Part shown: in pieces, positions 22,087 to 29,888 of the stretch | Numbering within the stretch: position 1 is the first letter of the stretch | How the letters are laid out: every line of letters starts with the position of its first letter | Assembly (NCBI GenBank): GCA_964441275.1 | Contig: CAYTUG010000019.1 | Span: 1 to 40,845, forward strand | Origin: SZUA-584 sp964441275 | GTDB taxonomy: Bacteria; Bacillota; Clostridia; Christensenellales; SZUA-584 | Length of the DNA stretch: 40,845 bases | Reading direction: 5' to 3' | The notes under the pieces: generated by a model | What the model saw: only the letters and a program-made list of their open reading frames with translations | Database searches by the model: none | Told to the model about the DNA's origin: nothing | Made by a program: the position numbers and the translations under genes

Positions 22087-23464
22087 TTGAGGTTGCTAAA
22101 TAAGAATAAAGAGAACAGAAAAACGCTTGAAATCGTAAATTTAAACGATTTGGTTCCAAGGGAGCATCTCCTAAGAAAGATAGACGCAGCGGTTAATTTT
22201 GACCGCATATATGAACTGATGGAAGACCTGTACTGCCCGGATAACGGCAGACCGAGCATTGATCCTGTCGTATTGTTCAAGATTGTATTGATTCAGCATT
22301 TGTATGGCATACGCTCTCTTCGGCAGACAGCAGCTTATGTTGGAATGAACATCGAATACCGTTGGTTTATCGGTTATCCCATGAATAAAAATACTCCTCA
22401 CTTCGCAACAATCAGCTACAACTTTTTGCATCGGTTCACAGAAAAAACAGTGGAGCAGATATTCGAGTGGATATTGAGCGAAGTTGAATGCGCTGGATAC
22501 CTGGCGCCGGAAGTCGTATTTGTAGATGGCACGCATATCAAGACCAATGCGAATATGAAAAAGAAAGTCAAGGAAGCCATACCTGCTGCGGCTGAAGTGT
22601 ATGAAAAGCAGCTGCGTGAGAAGATCAACAAGGATCGTGAAGAGCATGGTAAAAAGCCTTTTGATGACGATCCGCAAAATCAACCGCCCGAAGAAAAGGT
22701 GGTTACCAAATCAACAACAGACCCTGACAGCGGCGTTTTTCACAAGGGAGAGCATAAGAAATATTTTGCATACTGCGCTCAAACAGTCTGTGACAGCCAT
22801 AATTTTGTACTGGGTGTGACCGTAAATCCGGGCAATATGCACGATAGCGTGGCCTTCGACGCGGTATATGACAAAGTGACGGAACGATCAAATTCAGGTG
22901 GTGACGGCGGACGCGGCGTACAAGATACCGTGGATATGCAAAAAGATATTTGATGATGAGCGTCTTCCATCCATGCCATACAAACGGCCTATGACCAAAA
23001 AAGGCAATATAGAGTGGTACAAGTATGCCTATGACGAATATTACGACTGCGTGATTTGCCCCGAGTATCAGATACTCAAATACGCAACGACCAACAAAGA
23101 CGGCTATCGGGAATACAAAAGTGATACTGGAATCTGCAGGAGCTACACGTCAAGAGCACGGTGTACGGTCAGTAAGAACTGCTATAAGACGGTTGCGTCC
23201 CACATCTGGAAAGACTACATCAAGCAGGCCAAGGATGTCCGGCATTCTCCTATAGGTAAAGAAACCTATGAAAAGCGAGGGAAAACCATTGAACGTGTAT
23301 TTGCGGATGGCAAAAAGAAGTACGCGATGCAGTATACGCCATACCGTGGGCTTGCCCATGTAAGCAATTGGGTAAAGCTAAAGTATGCTACAATGAATCT
23401 CAAGAAGCTGGCGATGTGGAGGTGGAAAGACGGGTTATCCACATCACCCGCTTGTTTGAATTGA
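22087..23464 (+). pseudogene. IS1182-family transposase, frameshifted
   Basis: The first frame (22087-22953) has the IS1182 N-terminal domain (LIQHLYGIRSLRQTA) and the first Asp (VFVDGTHIKTNAN). At about 22884-22900 the sequence shifts: the expected segment after KVTER is damaged and the frame continues at QVVTADAAYK, carrying the second Asp. The second frame runs to 23464 with the Glu region (RGKTIERVFADGKKKYAMQ). Joining the two would give a transposase of normal length. A few bases have been lost, so simple ribosomal slippage is unlikely to restore it. The start is TTG 22087 or TTG 22093. Confidence 0.85.
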
Positions 23465-23499
23465 GCATTATCTCTGCTTTTCTCGGTATTTAATATAGA

Positions 23500-23532
23500 A
23501 AACCCCGCCTTCGTTTATTGAACACGGGGTTT
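23500..23532. terminator. hairpin inside the right end of the IS1182-type element
   Basis: AAACCCCG (23500-23507) / CGGGGTTT (23525-23532). It sits between the transposase and the murA stop and could serve both. Confidence 0.65.
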
Positions 23533-23551
23533 ATCGACAGTCTGATACGGA

Positions 23552-24790
23552 CTATATCCGTTTTATATCAGCACCCAAACTACAAAGCTTGTTTTCAAAA
23601 TGTTCATACCCCCTGTCAATGTGAAAAATATCGCTTATTGTTGTTTCTCCCTGCGCGATAAGCGCCGCAATGCACAGCGCTGCGCCCGCTCTGAGGTCCG
23701 TTGCGCAGACATTTGCGCCATGCAGGCTTTTTGCGCCGCATATTACTGCCCGGCTTTTGTTTACGGTTATGTCGGCTCCCATTTTGACAAGTTCGGCAAC
23801 GTGCAAAAACCGATTTTCAAAAACTGTTTCGCTTATTGTGCTGATTCCTTTCGATGCACAGCACACGGCTGTTATAGGCGCTTGCATATCGGTAGGGAAA
23901 CCGGGAAAAGGCGACGATGTTATTTGCATAGATTGCAGTTGTCCGCCTTTTATTACAATGCCGTCTTCATACGGAAAAATTTCCGCTCCCGCTTCACACA
24001 GTTTTGAAATTACGGGCGAGAGATGAACTGGGTTTGCGCGGCGTAAAAAAACTTCACCCCCGCTAACCGCCGCCGCTAACACAAGAGTGCCTGCTTCGAT
24101 TCTGTCCGAAATAGGAGTATATACGCTCCCTGAAAGCTCGTTAACGCCAATCACAACTATTTTCTTATTTTCTATTCTAATTTTCGCTCCCATAGAGTTT
24201 AGAAAATTCGTTAAGTCGATTACTTCGGGCTCGACAGCTGCGCCGGTTATTGTGGTTGTGCCTTTTGCAAATACGCATGCCATCAGTATATTTTCGGTCG
24301 CGCCTACAGACGGGTATTCAAGCTTGATGTGCGCTGCCGCCGGTTTGCCCCAAACGTGGATGTGTTCGGTTGTCGTTATGCAGCGGCAACCAAGCGCGCG
24401 AAAACCTTTTAAATGTATGTCCACAGGGCGGTTTCCTATGCGGCATCCGCCCGGCAACGGCATGGTGGCGCAGCCTTCGCGCGCAAGAAGGGGGCCTATA
24501 AAAAGGAACGAAGCGCGCAGCCTCTTACTTATATTTTCGGCTTGGGATGTTGTGCGCAGCGCTTTTGTTGTTATGGTAAGCGTCGTGCCCGAAAAAGACA
24601 CGGAAGAGCCAAACGACTTTAGCATATTAATCATGTTTTTAACATCGCTTATATCAGGGATATTCAAAATTTTCACCGGTTCTTTTGTTAACAGGGCAGC
24701 GGCAAGTATTGGTAGTACAGCATTTTTAGAAGTGCTGATAACGCACTCGCCGGAAAGAGGCGTGCCGCCCGTTATTTTAATTTTATGCAA
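23552..24790 (-). CDS. murA: UDP-N-acetylglucosamine 1-carboxyvinyltransferase
   Basis: 412 residues. It transfers enolpyruvate from PEP to UDP-GlcNAc, the first committed step of peptidoglycan synthesis, in the cytoplasm. With the TTG start at 24790, the conserved K22-N23 pair falls exactly at residues 22-23 (STSKNAVLP) and the catalytic cysteine is C116 in PLPGGCRIGNRP, equivalent to Cys115 that fosfomycin targets. GGAG lies 7 nt before this TTG. The frame stays open upstream to 25123 but those residues are not MurA-like. The 3' end lies six bases from the IS1182 element, so the IS inserted right behind the gene. Confidence 0.95.
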   Translation of the reverse strand: MHKIKITGGTPLSGECVISTSKNAVLPILAAALLTKEPVKILNIPDISDVKNMINMLKSFGSSVSFSGTTLTITTKALRTTSQAENISKRLRASFLFIGPLLAREGCATMPLPGGCRIGNRPVDIHLKGFRALGCRCITTTEHIHVWGKPAAAHIKLEYPSVGATENILMACVFAKGTTTITGAAVEPEVIDLTNFLNSMGAKIRIENKKIVVIGVNELSGSVYTPISDRIEAGTLVLAAAVSGGEVFLRRANPVHLSPVISKLCEAGAEIFPYEDGIVIKGGQLQSMQITSSPFPGFPTDMQAPITAVCCASKGISTISETVFENRFLHVAELVKMGADITVNKSRAVICGAKSLHGANVCATDLRAGAALCIAALIAQGETTISDIFHIDRGYEHFENKLCSLGADIKRI

Positions 24791-24835
24791 AGTGGCATCT
24801 CCTAAGCTTTGTAATTTTGCACCTCGAATGATAGT

Positions 24836-24865
24836 AATATAATTATTTTGTCCGCGATGGTACAA
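24836..24865 (-). promoter_or_regulatory. promoter of murA
   Basis: On the minus strand TTGTAC (24860-24865), 18-bp spacer, TATATT (24836-24841), 45 bases before the TTG start. Confidence 0.55.
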
Positions 24866-24920
24866 AACAAAAGAGGGAATAATTAACTTCGATTTTGTGC
24901 GGTTTATTGTTGGCACATAT

Positions 24921-24949
24921 TTGTATAGCGGTTGTTGTTTGATTATAAT
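24921..24949 (+). promoter_or_regulatory. promoter of the YgjP-like gene, possibly leaderless
   Basis: TTGTAT (24921-24926), 17-bp spacer, TATAAT (24944-24949). Six bases separate the -10 from the ATG at 24956, the same distance as at the sua5 promoter, and no ribosome site is present. Confidence 0.65.
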
Positions 24950-24955
24950 AAACAT

Positions 24956-25654
24956 ATGAAAAAGACTTTGCAAACGCCCTATGGCATGATTGGTTTTAGC
25001 TTGACGCGTAAAAATGTGCGGAATATCCGCGTTCGCGTTTGCGGATGCGGGGAGATAAAAGTATCTGCTTCGGCGCGCACAACAAACTCGTATATAAACG
25101 CTTTTCTGATACGTAATGCGCAAAGAATATTAAAGCGCCGGGAAGAAGTGCAGCAAAGAAGAGAAAATAGCTATCCGTTGTCATACGTTGATGGGGATTC
25201 TTTTTTACACCTTGGGAAAAGAGCTTTGCTTTCGGTTAAAGACGCTGAAAAAGCGGCCGCAAAATTTGATTCGCAAACTCTTATACTCTATGTTCCTAAA
25301 AACAAGACGGCAAAACAAATGTTCATACAATGGGCGTTAAAAACTGCGCATATTGTTTTTTCGCGCCGGATTTGCGTTTTTGCGGGCGCGTTTAATGCGG
25401 GCGATATAAAGCTTTCGGTAAGAAACATGTTAACAAGATGGGGAAGCATAAATATTTCGAAACGCTCAATTAGTTTAACGGTTCACCTTTTAAGATGCGA
25501 AACCGATATAATCGATTACGTAATAGTGCACGAGCTATGCCATATTATGCATCCGCATCATAAGAAGGCGTTTTATAGCGAGCTTAAAAGGTACTTTCCC
25601 GATCCGCATTATTATGATAAAAAACTATCGGAATATGGACTTGTGGCATTTTAA
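24956..25654 (+). CDS. YgjP-like (DUF45) metal-dependent hydrolase
   Basis: 232 residues. The zinc-binding helix VIVHELCHIMHPHHKKAF and the preceding MLTRWGSINISKRSISL are the signature of the YgjP/DUF45 family (SprT/WLM-like metallopeptidase fold). The N-terminal RKNVRNIRVRVCGCGEIKVSA is also typical. The substrate is unknown. Related proteins sit beside type I restriction genes in some genomes, but none is present here. ATG 24956 is chosen; an upstream TTG at 24932 lies inside the promoter. The gene converges on purR with only six bases between them. Confidence 0.87.
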   Translation: MKKTLQTPYGMIGFSLTRKNVRNIRVRVCGCGEIKVSASARTTNSYINAFLIRNAQRILKRREEVQQRRENSYPLSYVDGDSFLHLGKRALLSVKDAEKAAAKFDSQTLILYVPKNKTAKQMFIQWALKTAHIVFSRRICVFAGAFNAGDIKLSVRNMLTRWGSINISKRSISLTVHLLRCETDIIDYVIVHELCHIMHPHHKKAFYSELKRYFPDPHYYDKKLSEYGLVAF

Positions 25655-25660
25655 AAAAGC

Positions 25661-26467
25661 TTAAGCGGGATGAATTATAATTTTTTGTTGTGCGTCGTCA
25701 ACATATTCTAATTGCAGTAAAGCTTTATAGCCTTCAATTTGTTTCTTCGCCGGAGAGCTTGTTACAATTGCCGCGCCTACCCCGACAACAGTGATTGCAA
25801 ACTCTTTCATCATTTCGCAAAGCGCGTGAACAGTGCCGCCGCCTGCAATAAAATCGTCTATTATAAGCGCTTTTTGACCCGCGCTTACGGCGCGTTTAGA
25901 CAAAGCCATGGTCATCATACGGCTTGACGAATTTGAAACATAGTTGATTGTAACGGCGGAGCCTTCTGTTATTTTTAAATCCCGCCTTGCAACCACAAGA
26001 GGTTTTCCAAGTGCGCGCGCCACAAGCAATGCAATCGCAACTCCTTTTGTTTCTACTGTAACGACAAAATCGGGATTGGTGCGAACAAACATAGACGATA
26101 GTATGTCCGCCATAGGCCCCGCATATTTAGGGTTAGACAATATATCTACTGTATAAACGTAACCTCCCGGCAATATTCTTGCGGGATCGGACAAAAGCGC
26201 GGACACCTCGTAAAGCGTTGCGGTTTTTTGTTCCGGCGAAAGACAAGGTATGTAGCGCACCCCTCCTCCCGCTCCTAATAATACTTCTATTTCCCCTTCA
26301 CCATATTTTCGGAATAAACTTTTTAGAATGGATATATCCTCGCTCATTGTCGATTTGGCTGCGCCAAACTTATCACAAAAATGCTTTAGATTAAACAGCC
26401 GCCCCGGTTCTTTTAGAAGAATTGCAGAAACAATAGCAAGCCGCGCTTTTCTGTCCGCCTTTTCCAT
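25661..26467 (-). CDS. purR: PurR, Bacillus-type purine operon repressor
   Basis: 268 residues. An N-terminal winged helix (about 1-75; FCDKFGAAKSTMSEDI) is joined to a phosphoribosyltransferase-like domain with the PRPP loop ALIIDDFIAGGGT. In Bacillus PRPP binding releases the repressor from PurBox sites upstream of purine genes. GAGGT precedes the ATG. It is divergent from murC, as often seen in Bacillota, and its effector PRPP is made by the prs gene in this window. No purine gene lies nearby. Confidence 0.95.
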   Translation of the reverse strand: MEKADRKARLAIVSAILLKEPGRLFNLKHFCDKFGAAKSTMSEDISILKSLFRKYGEGEIEVLLGAGGGVRYIPCLSPEQKTATLYEVSALLSDPARILPGGYVYTVDILSNPKYAGPMADILSSMFVRTNPDFVVTVETKGVAIALLVARALGKPLVVARRDLKITEGSAVTINYVSNSSSRMMTMALSKRAVSAGQKALIIDDFIAGGGTVHALCEMMKEFAITVVGVGAAIVTSSPAKKQIEGYKALLQLEYVDDAQQKIIIHPA

Positions 26468-26497
26468 AACGATACCTCATTTTATTGTTATACGTAC

Positions 26498-26526
26498 ATT
26501 ATAATGCGTTTGGTTGTAAAATTAAA
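26498..26526 (-). promoter_or_regulatory. possible promoter of purR
   Basis: TATAAT on the minus strand (26498-26503) with only a weak -35 (TTTAAT, 26521-26526, 17-bp spacing). Confidence 0.45.
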
Positions 26527-26553
26527 CACTTATCGTAACTTATGCGTTATTTG

Positions 26554-26583
26554 TTGATAAATGTGTGGCATTTAGAGTATAAT
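26554..26583 (+). promoter_or_regulatory. promoter of murC
   Basis: TTGATA (26554-26559), 18-bp spacer, TATAAT (26578-26583), 38 bases before the ATG. Confidence 0.75.
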
Positions 26584-26621
26584 TTGATGAATTGCTTGGA
26601 AGGAAGAACAAAAGGGATTTT

Positions 26622-27986
26622 ATGATTAGTTTGCAAGACTATAAAGATAAAACCATCCATTTTATTGGCATAGGCGGGTGCAGCATGAGCGGGCTTGCCG
26701 TAATATTAAAAAGCTTGGGGTTTAATCCAAAGGGCTCGGATATAAACGAATCGGCTTTTACCGATAAACTCGCCGGTTCGGGTATACCTTTCGTTATAGG
26801 TCACAGCGAGAAAAACATTGACAACGCGGATTTAGTCGTATTTTCAGCAGCAATAAAAGAGAACAACCCCGAACTCGCCGCAGCGAAAAGGCGCGGTTTG
26901 CCGGCTTTGGAGCGCAGCGATTTGCTTGGGCTTATTAGCAGTCAGTACAAAACGGTAATAGGGATTGCCGGATGCCACGGTAAAACTACCATAACATCGA
27001 TGTGCGCTTTGATTCTTCGCGAATGCGGGGTAGATTTAACCGTCCATATAGGGGGCATGGTAAACTTTCTTGGCGGAGGCGTGGCGGTTGGGAAATACCC
27101 TGCGTTTTTAACAGAGGCATGCGAATATGTAGGCAGTTTTTTGAAGCTGAAGCCCACGCATGCGCTTATAAACAATATCGATGACGACCATTTGGATTAT
27201 TACGATAACATTGACGAGATATATAATGCATATAAAGAATATATCAACCTGCTGCCTATCGACGGCGTGCTTTACGCATACGCTCACGACCCATTGGTTG
27301 TTAAATTGGCAAAAGAGAGCAAACGCAGAACGATAACCTATGGATTTGCGAATGCGGACTATATTGCGGTTGATGAAATATACGATGAGAGTGGTTGCGC
27401 CACAGCTACAATATGTACGCCGCGCCGTGAGGCAAAAATTAAACTTTCGGTTGTAGGCAGGCACAACTTAGCAAATGCGGTTGCCGCTATTACGGTATGC
27501 TGCGAAACTTTTGGCATAGACCCGGTTGAAGCCGGAAAAGCGCTTGAGAGCTATAAACTTGCGGAACGGCGGTTCGAATATATGGGCGAAAAAGACGGAG
27601 TTCGGATTATACACGATTACGCGCACCATCCGAGCGAAATCGCCGCGTGTCTTGAGGCCGCTTCAAGGTATCCGCACAAAAAACTGTTTGTAGTATTTCA
27701 ATGCAACTCGTTTACGCGCGCAAAAACGCTAAAAAGCAAACTTGCATTGTGTTTCGGCTATGCAGACATTGTAATAGTGCCCGATATATATCCCGGAAGG
27801 GACATTGACCGAAAAGAGATACATGCTAAGGATTTGGTTGACGCTATTGGGCAACATACTAAGTGCATATACATACCCACATTTGAAGAGATAAGCAAAT
27901 ATTTAGACAAAAACGCTCGCGGAGGAGATGTGGTAATAACGCTTGGCTCGGGCAGCGTTGGTAGCGAGACCAAAAAGCTGTTATAA
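26622..27986 (+). CDS. murC: UDP-N-acetylmuramate--L-alanine ligase
   Basis: 454 residues. It adds the first L-alanine to UDP-MurNAc using ATP. The N-terminal dinucleotide-like motif HFIGIGGCSMSGLA, the ATP loop GIAGCHGKTT, the central NNIDDDHLDYY and the C-terminal RRFEYMGEKDG / HDYAHHPSEI are all MurC hallmarks. ATG 26622 is preceded by AAAGGGAT. An upstream TTG at 26592 would add ten residues not found in the family. It has its own promoter and is divergent from purR. Confidence 0.96.
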   Translation: MISLQDYKDKTIHFIGIGGCSMSGLAVILKSLGFNPKGSDINESAFTDKLAGSGIPFVIGHSEKNIDNADLVVFSAAIKENNPELAAAKRRGLPALERSDLLGLISSQYKTVIGIAGCHGKTTITSMCALILRECGVDLTVHIGGMVNFLGGGVAVGKYPAFLTEACEYVGSFLKLKPTHALINNIDDDHLDYYDNIDEIYNAYKEYINLLPIDGVLYAYAHDPLVVKLAKESKRRTITYGFANADYIAVDEIYDESGCATATICTPRREAKIKLSVVGRHNLANAVAAITVCCETFGIDPVEAGKALESYKLAERRFEYMGEKDGVRIIHDYAHHPSEIAACLEAASRYPHKKLFVVFQCNSFTRAKTLKSKLALCFGYADIVIVPDIYPGRDIDRKEIHAKDLVDAIGQHTKCIYIPTFEEISKYLDKNARGGDVVITLGSGSVGSETKKLL

Positions 27987-27991
27987 TCATA

Positions 27992-28020
27992 TTGACAATT
28001 AAGAAATAAATAATTATTGT
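27992..28020 (+). promoter_or_regulatory. promoter of the LCP gene
   Basis: TTGACA (27992-27997), 17-bp spacer, TATTGT (28015-28020), 81 bases before the ATG. Confidence 0.6.
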
Positions 28021-28101
28021 TTATGTTAAATGACGGATGCCGAACGGCGTATAAATTTATTTTATAAAAACAACATAGGCATTATCATTCAGGAGTATAT
28101 T

Positions 28102-29838
28102 ATGGGGAAATGGATATTTTTTAAAAAGCGGGAAAACAAACAAACCGATGCTAAGCAGCCAAACGGCTCGGATTTGCAAGCCGGGGGGGCCGATGATGCC
28201 GCGCCGGAAAAAGATGCAGCTGTTTTACCTGAGCAAACGGACGGTTTAGTCGGTTCGGTTGATGCCGCCGCAGAGCACGAAGCTGCCGCGATAAATGATG
28301 ATGCAAGGATAGAAGAAGATGAGGACGCTCCTTTTGTAGACACAGAAGGGAAGAAAAAACGCCCGTGGAGCAAGAAAAAGAAGATAATATTTTCGGTTGT
28401 TGCGGTTATATTGGTTGCGGTATTGTCGGTTGGGGCGTACGCTTTGTCAATTTGGTTTAATCCGTTGGGCGGATGGAAATCTGCGGGCGCGCAGCTGTCT
28501 GAACAGCCAACCGTTGCGCCCCCTACCGGTACGCCCACAGGTACACAACAGGTTATAGCCACCCCCGAACCTACTATAGACCCGTATGACGAGCTGCTGT
28601 CGAAAGCCGATATGGAGTTTTTGGACGATATTATTAACATAATGCTGATTGGCGTTGATTATGCGGAAGAGCGTGAAACATGGAAAGGAAAGAAGGCATA
28701 TCATGCGGATGTAATGATAATCCTTTCGATAAACACAAAGACAAACGAGATTAACATGATCTCTTTGCCCCGCGATACATACGCGAAAATACCCGGCGTA
28801 AAAGGGATATACAAGCTAAACGCATCTATTGACTGCGGGGGCGGCTGGCCGAAAGAATCCGGTTTTATGAAGGTATGCGAAGCCGCATCTTGGATGCTCG
28901 GGGGAAAAATACCGATAGAATACTACTATGCTGTCGATATGTCCGCGGTCAAACAGCTTGTTGATAAAATAGGCGGAATTGATTTTGATGTTGAGTTTAA
29001 TTACAAGATGCAAGGGCGCGTTTATAAAAAAGGCTTTCAGCATTTGGACGGCCAGGCGGTCCTTGACTATTTGCGCGTAAGGCACTTGGACAGCGATTTA
29101 AAAAGAACGGGAAGACAAAGAAAAGTATTAGTAGCTATATTTGAAAAAGTGAAAAATACGGGAGACATATTTCAAATACCCGATATACTCGCCGCTTTCG
29201 ACGGGAACTTTTTCACAAACACCAATTTTGGGCAAACAGCGGGGTTGGCGGCTTATTTTTATAAAGAAATAGACAGCTCTAAGATAATACTGCACACCAT
29301 GTCAGGAAGGCCTAATTATAATATAAGTATATTTAACTGGAACTTTCTGATAACAGACCAGAAAAAACGTGTGGATCTTATCAATAAGGTTTTTGGAATA
29401 AAAGTTAAACAGTATGCGGATTTTACTTATGAAAGCGCATCTTTTTTGTGGGAATCGATGCAGGCCGAAGTAATAACCGAAAAAGCGGGCCCAATATTGA
29501 AAAAGGTGAAGGAAAAGCTTGATCAAGACGACCTGCTGCCCGAAAAGCCCGAGCCGCCGTCAGGTCCCGACCCTATGCCCGATCCTCCCCCGGGAGGATG
29601 GAAGAAATACGGCAGTGAGCTAAGGGATGTGCACAACCTTGCAACAAGCCAGTATGAGGCGCTTAAATCGTGGAAGAAGAAATATTCCTCCAAAGAAAAT
29701 ACAGAAGAATACAAAGCCACAAACATAGAGCTGAAAAAGAACATAGAAAAGCTTTGCTCAAAATTTTCTATCAAGAAGCCTGATTGGAGAGTTAACTACG
29801 AAAAGAAAACTAATCAAATTAAGGTGGACTTTAGATAA
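28102..29838 (+). CDS. LytR-CpsA-Psr (LCP) family cell-wall ligase
   Basis: 578 residues. A long acidic cytoplasmic tail (1-80) is followed by a basic patch and one transmembrane helix (~94-118), then a Pro/Thr-rich stalk and the LCP domain (~178-345). Conserved LCP residues are visible: ADVMIILSIN, the arginine in ISLPRDTYAKIPG, and YLRVRHLDSD with RTGRQRKV. LCP enzymes transfer undecaprenyl-linked glycopolymers onto peptidoglycan outside the membrane. The C-terminal ~150 residues hold a proline-rich section and a lysine/glutamate-rich helical tail, longer than in most members. AGGAG precedes the ATG. Confidence 0.92.
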   Translation: MGKWIFFKKRENKQTDAKQPNGSDLQAGGADDAAPEKDAAVLPEQTDGLVGSVDAAAEHEAAAINDDARIEEDEDAPFVDTEGKKKRPWSKKKKIIFSVVAVILVAVLSVGAYALSIWFNPLGGWKSAGAQLSEQPTVAPPTGTPTGTQQVIATPEPTIDPYDELLSKADMEFLDDIINIMLIGVDYAEERETWKGKKAYHADVMIILSINTKTNEINMISLPRDTYAKIPGVKGIYKLNASIDCGGGWPKESGFMKVCEAASWMLGGKIPIEYYYAVDMSAVKQLVDKIGGIDFDVEFNYKMQGRVYKKGFQHLDGQAVLDYLRVRHLDSDLKRTGRQRKVLVAIFEKVKNTGDIFQIPDILAAFDGNFFTNTNFGQTAGLAAYFYKEIDSSKIILHTMSGRPNYNISIFNWNFLITDQKKRVDLINKVFGIKVKQYADFTYESASFLWESMQAEVITEKAGPILKKVKEKLDQDDLLPEKPEPPSGPDPMPDPPPGGWKKYGSELRDVHNLATSQYEALKSWKKKYSSKENTEEYKATNIELKKNIEKLCSKFSIKKPDWRVNYEKKTNQIKVDFR

Positions 29839-29854
29839 ACGGAATAATTATTGT

Positions 29855-29888
29855 AAAAAAAGAAGCCTCGAACTTAGGCTTCTTTTTT
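29855..29888. terminator. bidirectional terminator between LCP gene and ligA
   Basis: AAAAAAGAAGCCT / AGGCTTCTTTTTT around a 7-nt loop, with T-runs on both strands. The ligA stop codon lies inside it (29874-29876). Confidence 0.9.

Larger units (their letters stand above)
22027..23546 (+). mobile_element. IS1182-family insertion sequence, defective
   Basis: About 1.5 kb. The imperfect terminal inverted repeats are TTCAGAGTGTCAAAAAA at the left (22027-22043) and ATCAGACTGTCGATAAA read inward at the right (23530-23546). A terminator hairpin lies inside each end. The transposase is frameshifted. No target duplication was seen. Confidence 0.75.

Noticed and set aside
22171..22683. 170-residue minus-strand frame inside the IS1182-type element
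   Set aside because: Antisense to the transposase, no start signal or known domain.
22087..23464. Programmed frameshift in the IS1182-type transposase
   Set aside because: The family is normally encoded in one frame and several bases appear lost at the junction, so a slippery site is unlikely.
24087..24842. 251-residue plus-strand frame antisense to murA
   Set aside because: It is the shadow of murA: no ribosome site, no recognisable domain, and the minus-strand frame is a clear MurA with all catalytic residues.
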